Assembly: GCF_017309585.1 (NCBI RefSeq)
Contig: NZ_CP071321.1
Coordinates: forward strand, 186,001-250,000
DNA length: 64,000 bases
Reading direction: 5' to 3'
Origin: Nitrogeniibacter aestuarii
Lineage (GTDB): Bacteria > Pseudomonadota > Gammaproteobacteria > Burkholderiales > Rhodocyclaceae
Shown: positions 8,782 through 17,299 of the stretch, in pieces
How the letters are laid out: the number at the start of each line of letters is the position of its first letter
Position numbering within the stretch: position 1 is the stretch's first letter
Translations under genes and position numbers: made by a program
Notes under the pieces: generated by a model
Seen by the model: the letters and a program-made list of their open reading frames with translations, nothing else
Told to the model about the DNA's origin: nothing
The model's database searches: none

Positions 8782-9228
8782 ATGCCGACGCCGCAATCCC
8801 CGACACTTTCGAACCCCATCAATAACGGGAGCCGCAGGGGGAGTGACAAGTGGGGTTCAGGCCATTTCGCTGCGCCGCGCGGAAGTCGACAACACAATGG
8901 TGTTGATATTTCTGCTTCGTTAGGTGAGGCCGTGCTTTCTCCGATCGATGCGAAGGTCGTTCGCGTTGCCTATCCGTATGCCACGGATTTGTCTTTGACC
9001 GGCATCTTGCTGGAGGGCGTGGGCCGCCATGCGGGTTTCACGGTAAAGATTTTCTACATGTCACCCGAGCAATCGAAAATCGGCAAACAGGTGTCTGCAG
9101 GCGAACGCATCGGCGCGGCTCAGAGTCTGCTCACCAAGTATCCTGGCATCAAAAACCATATCCACCTCGAAGTACGCCAGAATGGTGTCGTGATTGACCC
9201 CCAGTCCCTGATGCCCACTTTGCACTGA
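8782..9228 (+). CDS. Short M23 (LytM-type) peptidase domain protein without signal peptide
   Basis: The protein has 148 residues, essentially a lone M23 metallopeptidase domain. The zinc-site motifs are intact: H38xxxD42 (in RQHNGVDIS) and H126xH128 (in HIHLEV). The family cleaves peptide cross-links of peptidoglycan. The ATG at 8782 is chosen because AGGAGG lies 7 nt upstream; the frame is open further upstream. There is no signal peptide or transmembrane helix, which is unusual for a cell-wall enzyme. It lies 3 nt before a lipoprotein gene. A paralogue sits at 16815-17252 (shared GHFxAPRGxRxHxGVDI and YPGIxxHxHLEVR). A secreted effector is possible (inference). Confidence 0.8.
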   Translation: MPTPQSPTLSNPINNGSRRGSDKWGSGHFAAPRGSRQHNGVDISASLGEAVLSPIDAKVVRVAYPYATDLSLTGILLEGVGRHAGFTVKIFYMSPEQSKIGKQVSAGERIGAAQSLLTKYPGIKNHIHLEVRQNGVVIDPQSLMPTLH

Positions 9229-9231
9229 CCC

Positions 9232-9672
9232 ATGAAGAAGCTCCTCATTGCCATCGGAATGGCGGCGCTGCTGTCCGCGTGCCAGACGACCGGTGATTTC
9301 TCGGGTTCTCTGGAAGCGCGACGCTCGGCGGTGGATGAGGCGGGTGCGCCCTGCGTTCGCGTTCATGTGGCCGGCGACTACCGGCTGGTGGAAAATGCGT
9401 GCCCCGGTGCGGATGCGCGTCGCATCACGCTCATCGATCAGGCCGGTGAGCGCTACTACGCGTCATACGACCCGACATTCACGCGCTGGGCGTGGACAGA
9501 GGGGTGCGCGACCGAGGGCGCTTGCGCGTACACATTGAAGGTACGAGAGGGCGCCATCACTGCGTTCACCTATCGCTTTGCCATCAACCTGAGCGAAGGT
9601 GAAATCGATGTGGAGGTGGCGGGCGATACCTTGGTGGTCGTCCGCAAACAGATCGTCGATCAGCCGTCCTGA
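9232..9672 (+). CDS. Lipoprotein paired with the M23 peptidase (possible immunity protein)
   Basis: The protein has 146 residues with a type II signal peptide and lipobox LSAC; mature Cys17 starts CQTTGDF. The mature part is small, contains four further cysteines, is rich in beta-type sequence and has no recognised domain. The gene starts 3 nt after the M23 stop, so the two are almost certainly co-expressed. A truncated copy lies at 8422-8500. Localisation of a lipoprotein to the periplasmic face, next to a signal-less peptidoglycan peptidase, fits an effector-immunity pair. An alternative is a lipoprotein regulator or partner of the peptidase. Function not proven. Confidence 0.75.
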   Translation: MKKLLIAIGMAALLSACQTTGDFSGSLEARRSAVDEAGAPCVRVHVAGDYRLVENACPGADARRITLIDQAGERYYASYDPTFTRWAWTEGCATEGACAYTLKVREGAITAFTYRFAINLSEGEIDVEVAGDTLVVVRKQIVDQPS

Positions 9673-9754
9673 GTCGAGCGCGACGGCGGGCGCCAGCGAC
9701 ATTGCGTCGCCAGCGCCCGGTCAGTGGGGCCGCTGTCTTTGTGGCGGGTTTGCC

Positions 9755-10351
9755 TCAGCGCCAGCCCAGCACCAGACTCAGCACCAGGCTCATCACCACC
9801 GTCAGGCCGATCCACGCAGCAACGCCGGCGAAGGTGATCCGATTGCTGATGTGGTGTGCGGCATCCGCGTCGTCAACATGCAGCAAGGTGCGCACGCCGT
9901 GGCGAATGAGCGCGGCGGTGCCGAGCCATGCAATGGCCAGCATCAGCACGTTGAAGGTCATGCTCGGCACGAACAGCATCAGCGAGGTCAGCCACAGGGG
10001 CACCGGTGCGATGGCGGCCAAGCTGAAGCTCTGTGCATACGTGGGCTGGGTGTCCGAGCTCTCGGCGATCTGCCGGATCACGTCGGCCATCAAGAACACC
10101 ATGGCCAGCTCGACCGCGAAGAAAATCCCGCCGACGATCAGGGCTTCGCCCATGCCAAGCGCCGGGGCCAGGGCAGGGAAGACGGCGCCGGGCGCCGTGG
10201 TGCTCGCGTACAGGTACATCAGTGGTGGGAGCAGGGACAAGGGCGCGGCAACGGCGAGCAACATGCGGATGACGCTCGGATGTTTTCGATCGATGTACTG
10301 CCAGCCGCGGGACTCGGAAATCAGCATGTGAGGCAGGTCTGCAAGAGACAT
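9755..10351 (-). CDS. Yip1 family membrane protein
   Basis: The protein has 198 residues with five hydrophobic segments: about 28-50, 62-90, 105-125, 130-150 and 170-196. The pattern is that of bacterial Yip1-domain (PF04893) proteins, with an N-terminal WQYIDRKHPS-type lead and conserved prolines (SLLPPLMYLYAST). The inner-membrane role is unknown. The ATG at 10351 is preceded by GGAGG. It is convergent with the lipoprotein gene and transcribed away from the 10.4-10.7 kb gap. Confidence 0.8.
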   Translation of the reverse strand: MSLADLPHMLISESRGWQYIDRKHPSVIRMLLAVAAPLSLLPPLMYLYASTTAPGAVFPALAPALGMGEALIVGGIFFAVELAMVFLMADVIRQIAESSDTQPTYAQSFSLAAIAPVPLWLTSLMLFVPSMTFNVLMLAIAWLGTAALIRHGVRTLLHVDDADAAHHISNRITFAGVAAWIGLTVVMSLVLSLVLGWR

Positions 10352-10727
10352 GGTGTCCTCCTTGGTGGTCAGCGCACCGGCGCCATGCCGGCGCTCACAA
10401 ACTCAGTGTAGACCATGGAATGAGTGCCATTTTCAGTTGAGGCTCGGCCCGACGTCTGTCGCCGGCGTGCCTCTCGACCTCGCCGTCCGCAACCACATCC
10501 TCGAAGCGCTCGCTACCACGGCGCGTGAGTGTTCGGGGCATCGAACCTGTCTGCACGCACCGGCGTCGCACCTTTATCGCCGGCGCACGGTCGGCATCAT
10601 TGCCATCTCGATGGCGAAAAAGAACGTTTGCGGCGATTCGCAGGGCGAGACGGTGCCGATGAAGAAGGACCTCGGTGTGTTGTGCAGGCAGATCTCTGAT
10701 CAGCCCTTCCGAGCGAGTAACGAGGCG
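10352..10727. other. Gene-free interval
   Basis: Reading frames here lack start signals and family resemblance on both strands. It should contain the promoter of the Yip1 gene near 10360-10430. Nothing else is supported. Confidence 0.5.
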
Positions 10728-10760
10728 AAAAAAATGCCCGGGAAACACCCGGGCATTTTT
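10728..10760 (-). terminator. Rho-independent terminator after the outer-membrane barrel gene
   Basis: A perfect stem AAATGCCCGGG/CCCGGGCATTT with a 5-nt loop and T-runs on both sides lies 18 nt beyond the stop of the barrel gene. It could act in both directions. Confidence 0.9.
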
Positions 10761-10778
10761 CATGACGCCAGTTCCAGA

Positions 10779-11405
10779 TCAGAACTTGACCATGACGCCG
10801 ACCGTGACCAGATCGACGTCGCCTTCGCCGGTGCGATCTTCATCGCCCACGTCGAAGAAACGTTCCCACTCGGCGCGCATGGCGAAACTGTCGTTGAAGG
10901 CGTATTCGGCACCCAGACCGAGAACCAGGTTGACTTCATTGTCGTCGACGCTGGAAACCGCGTTGCCGCCGGGGCCGGACGCCGAAACGTCGACTTCGTT
11001 TTCGGAGAAATACACACCGCCCTTGCCCAGCAGCGAGAACGCGTCATTGAGGGGCAGGAAGCCGACCGCTTCGACAAAAATGCCATGGCTCTTCCAGTCG
11101 GCCTCGAGTGAGCCGCCGGTGAAGGTGGCGTCGTACTGGGACGAGCCGAGATTGACGTAACCGCCTTCGATGGCGAAGTGCTGATTGAAGCGGTAGCCGC
11201 CATAGACCTTGAAGGCGACATCCTCTTCATCGACATCGCTCGACAGACCGGTGACGCCGACGGAACGCAGTGCGTCATCGAAGCTGCTCTTGTCGATGTC
11301 GACTGACGCGACGCCAGCAGAAAGACCCATGTATGCGTCCTGAGCCTGCGCCATGGACGTCAAGCCAATCGCAAGTCCGATGGCGACGAGTGTTTTCTTG
11401 ATCAT
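10779..11405 (-). CDS. OmpA-like 8-stranded outer-membrane beta-barrel protein
   Basis: The protein has 208 residues. A signal peptide MIKKTLVAIGLAIGLTSMAQA is followed by alternating amphipathic strands (YMGLSAGVASVDI, FKVYGGYRFNQHFAIEGGYV, AVGFLPLNDAFSLLGKGGVYF, LGLGAEYAFNDSFAMRAEWERF). It ends in MVKF with the terminal Phe needed for BAM insertion. This is the OMP_b-brl family. The length suits an 8-strand barrel without a C-terminal OmpA domain. The ATG at 11405 is preceded by AGGAG. It may be an adhesin-like or structural surface protein; the exact role is unknown. Confidence 0.88.
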   Translation of the reverse strand: MIKKTLVAIGLAIGLTSMAQAQDAYMGLSAGVASVDIDKSSFDDALRSVGVTGLSSDVDEEDVAFKVYGGYRFNQHFAIEGGYVNLGSSQYDATFTGGSLEADWKSHGIFVEAVGFLPLNDAFSLLGKGGVYFSENEVDVSASGPGGNAVSSVDDNEVNLVLGLGAEYAFNDSFAMRAEWERFFDVGDEDRTGEGDVDLVTVGVMVKF

Positions 11406-11704
11406 GAATGCTCCTGAATGATGTGCCTTTATGTTGATTGTCATGGCATATACAGAATGAGTCCGGGATTGTAACAAAACCCTTCATGCGTATCCAAAGC
11501 GAATTTTCAGAATCACGACGGTGCTTGGGGTGTTGTCGGGAACACGGGTTGGCGGCTCGACGCCGCGAGCGCAGCGGCCAGGCACTTAATCCTTTGGCTA
11601 ATGAACGCGGGTGCAGTCTCCTCATTTGCCAAGGCGCTATTCGCTAGTGAAATGTATCGAGAGAGCCGAAGCTGGTAGTGAGTTGAACTGCATCTTGCTT
11701 ACAA

Positions 11705-11731
11705 AGTAACCATGAAGTGTTCATGGTTACT
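11705..11731. promoter_or_regulatory. Perfect 27-bp palindrome upstream of the nonaheme cytochrome gene
   Basis: Arms of 12 nt (AGTAACCATGAA and its complement) flank a 3-nt centre, with no following T-run. It lies 60 nt upstream of the cytochrome ATG, a typical operator position, so a dimeric repressor or activator site is likely. The rest of the 11406-11791 gap holds the promoter region of the barrel gene and no supported gene. Confidence 0.6.
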
Positions 11732-11791
11732 GCCTACCCTGTCAGGACGACCCCGAGGCGTCGGGCATAACTAAAGCACAGGGAGCAACTC

Positions 11792-14383
11792 ATGAATCCG
11801 TCCGCAACGCGTGAGCGGTACAAGGCCCTCTTTTCATTCTCGGCCGGCTTGTTCTTCATGGTCTGCGCGCCCGCGCAGGCGCAGAGTCTCAGCATTGACG
11901 AAGTGAAATGGGAAAGTGGTGACCACCTGCTGGTCGGCAAGGGGGAGGCTCCGAGGCGATCCACGATCCGGGTGCTCAACGCAGGTGACGGCTCACTGAT
12001 TACCACCATCGAAAGCGGCCGGCGCAGCGAATGGCGGCTGCGCCAGGGGATGGATCGACCGCCCTGTCGATTGCGGGTTGAAGCTGGCGCGCTGTCGGCC
12101 GAGCGCAATGTGCAAGAAGCCGGCAGTGATTGTGATAGCGGCGCCACTGAGCCGCCGCCTCCGCCGCCTGCCGGTGGGACGTCCATCAATTCCACCAGCA
12201 CCAGCCTCAACAGTGCGATGACTCCGGTGACCGAGCAGTCGCTGGGCGATGGCAATGCGTATGCCCTGTTTGCTGCCAACGATCTGGGCATGCACTGTGC
12301 CGATCTGGACTACCAGATCTTCAGCATCCTGCCGCCGTTCAACGTGGTGCACGCTCAGGTCGTTCGCAAGGGCGCCGACCCGCAGCTGATGGACGACAGT
12401 AACATCGAGGTGGTGTATTCGGCGGCATCGAACGCCAACGATCCCGCTCAGGCCAACAGCACGGCCGCCGAGCGTGGCGAGGTGATCTACAAAGGCAACT
12501 TCTGGCAGACCATGCCGGGTGACGCCAACCCCCTCTGGTACGAAGCCTATGCGCCCCTGTACTTCGGTCTGCTCCAACCGGGTGACCTGAGCGAGGACGC
12601 GGGTTTGCCGGTGCCCGATTCGATGAAACTGTCAGGTACGCCCGAGGCTTATTGTCTGGCGGGTTATCTGGCAGGAAGCGAGGGGCCGGAGGGGCCACGG
12701 GTCAAATGTGATCTGTCCCAGGCGACCATGCCGGGGCATCTCAACCCCTATCTGGCGAACGCGCCGAAAACCTTCGGGCGCTTCGACCGGGAGGTGAATT
12801 TTTTCAACGGCCTGCTGGGCGGACTCGGGCTGGGCGCCATCGTCCCGGAGACCAACTGGTTCTCGGCCGAGGGCATCCCCATCATGCCGGTGGACGATCA
12901 GGGCCGGACGAATCCGTATCCGCTCATGCGCGTGCAGGCCAAAGACCGGACGACTGGAGCGATCCTGGCGAGCACCGACGTGGTGCTGCCGGTGGCGACG
13001 GAGGCCGATTGCCAGGGTTGTCATGCGCGCACCTTCGATTGCGAAGACGTGAACCAGACCTATGGTTACACGCTGCAGTGCTCGGAACAGGCGCTTGATC
13101 GGGCGCACCCCGAGATCGTTGGCTATGTCCCGCCGGTGGTGGCCGAGAGTGGGCAGGCGCCGGGAGACACCCTGGAGCAGCGCATGCTCAACGCCGCCAA
13201 GATCAATATCCTGCGTCTGCACGATGCCAAGTGGGGCACCACGCTGGACAGCACCCGGCGCGTGGTGTGCGCCAGCTGCCACTATTCGCCCGCACTGGAT
13301 CTGGCGCAACTCGGGCCCACGGACTCGCCGGCGACCGAACAGACCCAGCACATTTCCATGTCGCGGGCCATGCACAAGCACCATGGCGATCTGATGGCCA
13401 AGTCCCTGGCGGCGGCGCTGTTCCCGGACATGCCGGCACCGAACGATCCGATTCGAGATGAACCGGTGGCCAGTCATCTCGACCGCTTCCCGCTGGCGGA
13501 TGCGGCTTCGACGCAGACTGTCACCGAGTACGTGCTGGAGCAAAGTTGTTACTCCTGCCACCCGGGCAAGCGGACCCAGTGCTTGCGTGGCGCCATGGCC
13601 AACGGCGGCGTCGTATGCCAGGACTGCCATGGCGACATGGCCACGGTGGGTGACGACTTTACCCACCGGTTTCCCTCCACGGCCGGAGCCATGGACACCA
13701 GCAAGCGCATTCCCTGGGCGGTGGAGCCGGGCTGCCAGTCCTGCCACGTGGGCGACGCGACTCATCAGCCGGGCAACACTCAAGGCTTCATCTACGCCGA
13801 GGACGGCATCCGCCTGCTTCGCGCCTATCGCAGCGGTGATGGCTCGGCGACGCCGATTCGCGCGCGTGACTCCCGGTTTGCCGAGAACCAGGTCACCAAC
13901 AGCCTCGGTCAGCCGGTGGATCTGCTCTATCGGCTGAGCAAGGGCCATGGTGGTCTGTCCTGCGAGGGCTGCCATGGCAGCACCCATGCGATTTTTCCCA
14001 ACCCCAATGCGGACGCCAACGACAACGTGGCGGCCACGCAGATTCAGGGACACTCAGGCACGGTGATCGAGTGCAACGCGTGTCATACCGGTATCTTGCC
14101 CAACCGCATGGATGGCCCTCACGGCATGCATCCGGTGGGTGCGGGGAGCGACTGGAACGAAGGGCACGAGGATGTGGCCGAACGCGACACCACCGCATGC
14201 AAGAGCTGTCACGGCCCGGATGGTGCCGGCACGGTACTCGCTCGCACCGCGACCGAACGTACCTGGCTGTGCAAGGACGAGAAGGGCAGTCTGTGCAGCC
14301 GCGAGGATCAGCGGATCACCGTGTCGAAGGGGACTGTGGTCAGTTGCACCTTGTGTCACGAAAACAAGATCAATGGCGACTGA
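11792..14383 (+). CDS. Exported nonaheme c-type cytochrome
   Basis: The protein has 863 residues with a signal peptide (cleavage near APAQAQS, about 31). An Ig-like N-terminal domain (about 32-110) is followed by a Pro-rich linker PPPPPP. Nine CXXCH haem sites follow: CQGCH about 408, CASCH 493, CYSCH 588, CQDCH 610, CQSCH 649, CEGCH 725, CNACH 762, CKSCH 804 and CTLCH 853. Residues 150-400 carry no haem but have several conserved-looking Trp/Tyr blocks. It should be a periplasmic or surface electron-transfer protein. The donor or acceptor is not evident and no partner oxidoreductase is adjacent. The ATG has GGGAGC upstream. Confidence 0.9.
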   Translation: MNPSATRERYKALFSFSAGLFFMVCAPAQAQSLSIDEVKWESGDHLLVGKGEAPRRSTIRVLNAGDGSLITTIESGRRSEWRLRQGMDRPPCRLRVEAGALSAERNVQEAGSDCDSGATEPPPPPPAGGTSINSTSTSLNSAMTPVTEQSLGDGNAYALFAANDLGMHCADLDYQIFSILPPFNVVHAQVVRKGADPQLMDDSNIEVVYSAASNANDPAQANSTAAERGEVIYKGNFWQTMPGDANPLWYEAYAPLYFGLLQPGDLSEDAGLPVPDSMKLSGTPEAYCLAGYLAGSEGPEGPRVKCDLSQATMPGHLNPYLANAPKTFGRFDREVNFFNGLLGGLGLGAIVPETNWFSAEGIPIMPVDDQGRTNPYPLMRVQAKDRTTGAILASTDVVLPVATEADCQGCHARTFDCEDVNQTYGYTLQCSEQALDRAHPEIVGYVPPVVAESGQAPGDTLEQRMLNAAKINILRLHDAKWGTTLDSTRRVVCASCHYSPALDLAQLGPTDSPATEQTQHISMSRAMHKHHGDLMAKSLAAALFPDMPAPNDPIRDEPVASHLDRFPLADAASTQTVTEYVLEQSCYSCHPGKRTQCLRGAMANGGVVCQDCHGDMATVGDDFTHRFPSTAGAMDTSKRIPWAVEPGCQSCHVGDATHQPGNTQGFIYAEDGIRLLRAYRSGDGSATPIRARDSRFAENQVTNSLGQPVDLLYRLSKGHGGLSCEGCHGSTHAIFPNPNADANDNVAATQIQGHSGTVIECNACHTGILPNRMDGPHGMHPVGAGSDWNEGHEDVAERDTTACKSCHGPDGAGTVLARTATERTWLCKDEKGSLCSREDQRITVSKGTVVSCTLCHENKINGD

Positions 14384-14598
14384 TGGCGCGGGCGCGGGCG
14401 TGGGCCGGCCGGCCGGGGGGGGCATGGATGACGTCGGAATTTTTTACATTCGGAAACAGGTGGCTTTGCGGGAGCTGATACAAGTGTTTGAAAAAAAGCG
14501 GCTTTCCTGATCTGGTATATCGATTGCTTAGTTGTGAGCATATGTAAGCACGTGTTACCGAGTTGCCTTCACCGGGCAGCCACTGACTGGAGTAAAAA

Positions 14599-15540
14599 AT
14601 GAGTTCTTCGATCCTGAAACTGGGCCGTGTTGCCGCAGTGATCGCCTCTGCCATGGCGCTCTCGACGCCCGCGCACGCTATTCTTATCGACAACGGTATC
14701 GCTCAGGGCACGCTGGGTGCCTGGGAGGTTGATGTGGTCGGTGGCGGTCAGACCCGCAACGGTACGGTGACGGCCCTGAACCAGGCCACGAACACCGTCG
14801 AGACAGCTGAAGTGATCTACGATTACTACACCTATCTCAATGTGGGTGGCACGGGCATCCAGCTGTCCACGGGTGGGCAGGCTGCATCCGCCAACGGTGT
14901 CACCAGCTCCGGTTCTTTCACCGGGACGACGGGTGCGACAGTCAACTGGTCGGTCGAAAGCAGCATCGCTGCCGGTAGCAGCATCATGACCAACACCTTC
15001 ACCTTCACCTCAACCGGTGATCTGGGTGAAATTTCCCTGTTCCAGTATCTGGACGAAGACGTGGTTGGCGCCGGTGACGACGTTTTCTTCACGCGTGGCT
15101 CGGCAGCCGGTAGTGATCTCGAACTGTTCACCATCGACAACAACCGCGGGTTCGGCGTGAGCCACGGCGGAGCCTACTCCGATGGGCAAGGTCTGCTGAA
15201 CGCCACCTTCATTGGTTGGGCCGTGGACAACTACAACGACATGAAGCCGCGCCTGGGGGCTGGTACCCAGACCGTTTCGCTCGCTGGCAACGTTGACCCG
15301 GCTCTGTCCACCTCGGTCAACCCGTTTGTGGGTAACGTGATCGGTCCGGTGGATGTGGTTTCCGTGCTGGGCTGGGCGATTGACCCGACGGCGCAGACCG
15401 CGACCATCATCACGACCCTCGGTGGCGTGCCCGATGTCCGTCAGATCGACAACAACGACGTGCCGGAGCCCGGCACCATTGCCTTGTTGGCCGCCGCTCT
15501 GGGTGGCCTCGGTTTCAGCCGCCGCAACAAGCGCGCCTGA
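14599..15540 (+). CDS. PEP-CTERM sorted exported protein
   Basis: The protein has 313 residues with a signal peptide ending near TPAHA (about 29). A Ser/Thr/Gly-rich beta body follows, then a C-terminal sorting signal of the form VPEPGTIALLAAALGG, then SRRNKR. PEP-CTERM proteins are processed by exosortase and displayed at or outside the outer membrane, often with EPS. No exosortase is in the window. The body has no named domain. The ATG follows GGAGTAAAAA, and a strong terminator lies downstream. Confidence 0.9.
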   Translation: MSSSILKLGRVAAVIASAMALSTPAHAILIDNGIAQGTLGAWEVDVVGGGQTRNGTVTALNQATNTVETAEVIYDYYTYLNVGGTGIQLSTGGQAASANGVTSSGSFTGTTGATVNWSVESSIAAGSSIMTNTFTFTSTGDLGEISLFQYLDEDVVGAGDDVFFTRGSAAGSDLELFTIDNNRGFGVSHGGAYSDGQGLLNATFIGWAVDNYNDMKPRLGAGTQTVSLAGNVDPALSTSVNPFVGNVIGPVDVVSVLGWAIDPTAQTATIITTLGGVPDVRQIDNNDVPEPGTIALLAAALGGLGFSRRNKRA

Positions 15541-15584
15541 GCCTTGCGTGGTCGGGCTCAGCTCCTTCAGGAGCGGTGCCCGCC

Positions 15585-15616
15585 AAAAAAAGCCCCGCAA
15601 TTGCGGGGCTTTTTTT
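15585..15616 (+). terminator. Rho-independent terminator
   Basis: Stem AGCCCCGC/GCGGGGCT at 15591-15610 is flanked by A-run and T-run (15611-15616). It terminates the PEP-CTERM gene and can also serve msrA on the other strand. Confidence 0.92.
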
Positions 15617-15652
15617 GGGCGTGCCGATGCCGATTGACTCGGCGTCACACGT

Positions 15653-16315
15653 TCAATGATGGGCAAACACGGCTTCATTTCCCCACAGCTCGGTGACGCG
15701 GGCGTCACGGCCGCAGGCCTGCCGATAGAATTTGTAAGCCTCGGCTTTCGATTTCAGGCCGCGCCGGGTCAGCACGGTGTCATCCTTTTTGTAGTAGTCC
15801 TGGTGGTACGCCTCGGCCGGGGTAAAGGGCGTGGCGGTGAGGATGGGGGTTACCACCGGCTTGCCCAGCGCTTTCTGGGCTTCAAGCTTGGCCGCCTCGG
15901 CCAATGCGCGTTCCTCGGGCGAGTGAACGAACACAGCGGTGCGATAGCTCTCTCCCCGGTCGCAGAACTGGCCGCCCGCGTCGGTCGGGTCGATGCTGCG
16001 AAAGAACAGATACAGCAACTTTTCTTCGCTCACTTGTGCCGGGTCATAGCGGATCTGGACCGCCTCGTAATGCCCCGTGCCGCCACCCGAGACCTGCTTG
16101 TAGGTGGGGTTCTCGGTATGACCGCCGGTGTAGCCCGAAATCACCTCGGTGACACCGGGCACTGATTCGAAATCCGATTCCACACACCAGAAGCAGCCGC
16201 CGGCAACCACCAGCTGATCTGTCCCGGCCTGGGCCGGCGTCGCGAAGAGCCAGCCTGCGCTGGCGAACGTCAATGCCGCTGCAAGGCGACGAAGCCTGAT
16301 CGTGTTCATGTGCAT
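15653..16315 (-). CDS. msrA: Periplasmic peptide methionine sulfoxide reductase MsrA
   Basis: MsrA reduces the S-epimer of methionine sulfoxide in proteins. The 220-aa precursor has a signal peptide (about 28 residues, ending TPAQA), so it acts in the periplasm. The catalytic motif GGCFWCVE follows the signal. Conserved GYTGGHTENPTY, GHYEAVQIRYDP, DPTDAGGQFCDRG and YHQDYYKK are all present. The resolving Cys is probably that in RQACGRDA. The start at 16315 (MHMNTIRL) or 16309 gives the same mature protein. There is no MsrB domain. Confidence 0.94.
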   Translation of the reverse strand: MHMNTIRLRRLAAALTFASAGWLFATPAQAGTDQLVVAGGCFWCVESDFESVPGVTEVISGYTGGHTENPTYKQVSGGGTGHYEAVQIRYDPAQVSEEKLLYLFFRSIDPTDAGGQFCDRGESYRTAVFVHSPEERALAEAAKLEAQKALGKPVVTPILTATPFTPAEAYHQDYYKKDDTVLTRRGLKSKAEAYKFYRQACGRDARVTELWGNEAVFAHH

Positions 16316-16542
16316 TTCTCTTGGTCGGTAAAGGTGATACCCATCTGACGGTGAAGGAGGGCGGAGGCTTACATTCACATCCACCTTCCGCCCGAGGTTG
16401 GGCTGTCGGGTATCAAAATACGGCACCCGAAGATTCGTTCTGATGATCAAGGACCAAAATTCTTCCACTCCAGAGTCACCTGCGATTTCATGCTCGCACC
16501 GCAACCCGGATGTGCCTCTGCACATCCGTTCAGGAGTAGGAC

Positions 16543-16704
16543 ATGAAAACCGTTCGAAAAAACAGTCAGCATCCTGTCTCTGTACTGGCCATGGTCGGCC
16601 TGACGCTCTGGATGGCGACCGCCATCGGCGCTGCCGGTGGCGTACTGATGAAATGGTATGGCGCACTGATGATGGGATCGTTCCAGCTGCCGCTGGTTCC
16701 GTAA
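16543..16704 (+). CDS. Small single-pass membrane protein (53 aa)
   Basis: An ATG with AGGAG 8 nt upstream opens a 53-codon frame: MKTVRKNSQHPVSVLAMVGL, then a hydrophobic segment to about residue 41, ending FQLPLVP. The 5' region contains a perfect hairpin GGATGTGC/GCACATCC at 16508-16527. Function unknown. The clear ribosome-binding site supports it as real, although it is short. Confidence 0.6.
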   Translation: MKTVRKNSQHPVSVLAMVGLTLWMATAIGAAGGVLMKWYGALMMGSFQLPLVP

Positions 16705-16814
16705 CCGTCTTCTCTGATCACGCTTCGGGTTCGTGCCCGGAGCCGTCTGCGCAATGTGCCACTGGCGTTCATGGCATGGCTCGACTAGGCTCGCGTGCTT
16801 AAAGAGGAGCGCGC

Positions 16815-17252
16815 GTGTTCAAGTACTCAATGATCAATCCTGTCGATGCGGGCACGGTACGCCGGTGCGATTGCTGGGGCGAGGGGCATTTCGGCGCGCC
16901 GCGGGGGTGTCGAACGCATCGCGGCGTGGACATCGTCGCTCGCGCCGACGCACCGGTGTTCTCACCGATGCATGCGCTTGTGGTGCGTGTCGCCGAGCCC
17001 TACGATGACGACGCCGTGCTGTCGGGCGTCCTGCTGCAAGGGATCGACGCCCACGCCGGGCTTGAGGCCAAGCTCTTCTATGTACTCCCCGACCTCGCGC
17101 TGATGGGGCAATGCGTGCGCGCCGGCGCCGTGATCGGCCGTGTTCAGAGCTTGCAGGCCCGCTACCCGGGTATCACCGATCATGTGCATCTGGAGGTGCG
17201 CGCCCAGGCAGTACCCATCGACCCGGTACCCCTCATTGCCGATTTGAGCTGA
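16815..17252 (+). CDS. Second short M23-like peptidase domain protein
   Basis: The protein has 145 residues with a GTG start preceded by AGAGGAG. It is a paralogue of the protein at 8782-9228, with zinc motifs H35xxxD39 (RTHRGVDIV) and H123xH125 (DHVHLEV). It has no signal peptide and two extra cysteines (CDCW). It lies immediately upstream of a HEAT-repeat protein gene, instead of a lipoprotein as for the first copy. A single lone M23 domain in the cytoplasm has no obvious housekeeping job. Delivery by a secretion system is one possibility, a non-wall substrate another. Confidence 0.75.
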   Translation: MFKYSMINPVDAGTVRRCDCWGEGHFGAPRGCRTHRGVDIVARADAPVFSPMHALVVRVAEPYDDDAVLSGVLLQGIDAHAGLEAKLFYVLPDLALMGQCVRAGAVIGRVQSLQARYPGITDHVHLEVRAQAVPIDPVPLIADLS

Positions 17253-17299
17253 GCGCACGGCAGAACCTGCTGCGCGTGCTAGACTGCGCGCCGGCCAGT

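Noticed and set aside
10395..10763. 122-codon minus-strand frame
   Set aside because: It overlaps the terminator of the barrel gene and resembles no family.
12632..14053. 473-codon minus-strand frame opposite the cytochrome gene
   Set aside because: The nine CXXCH motifs show that the plus strand is the coding one.
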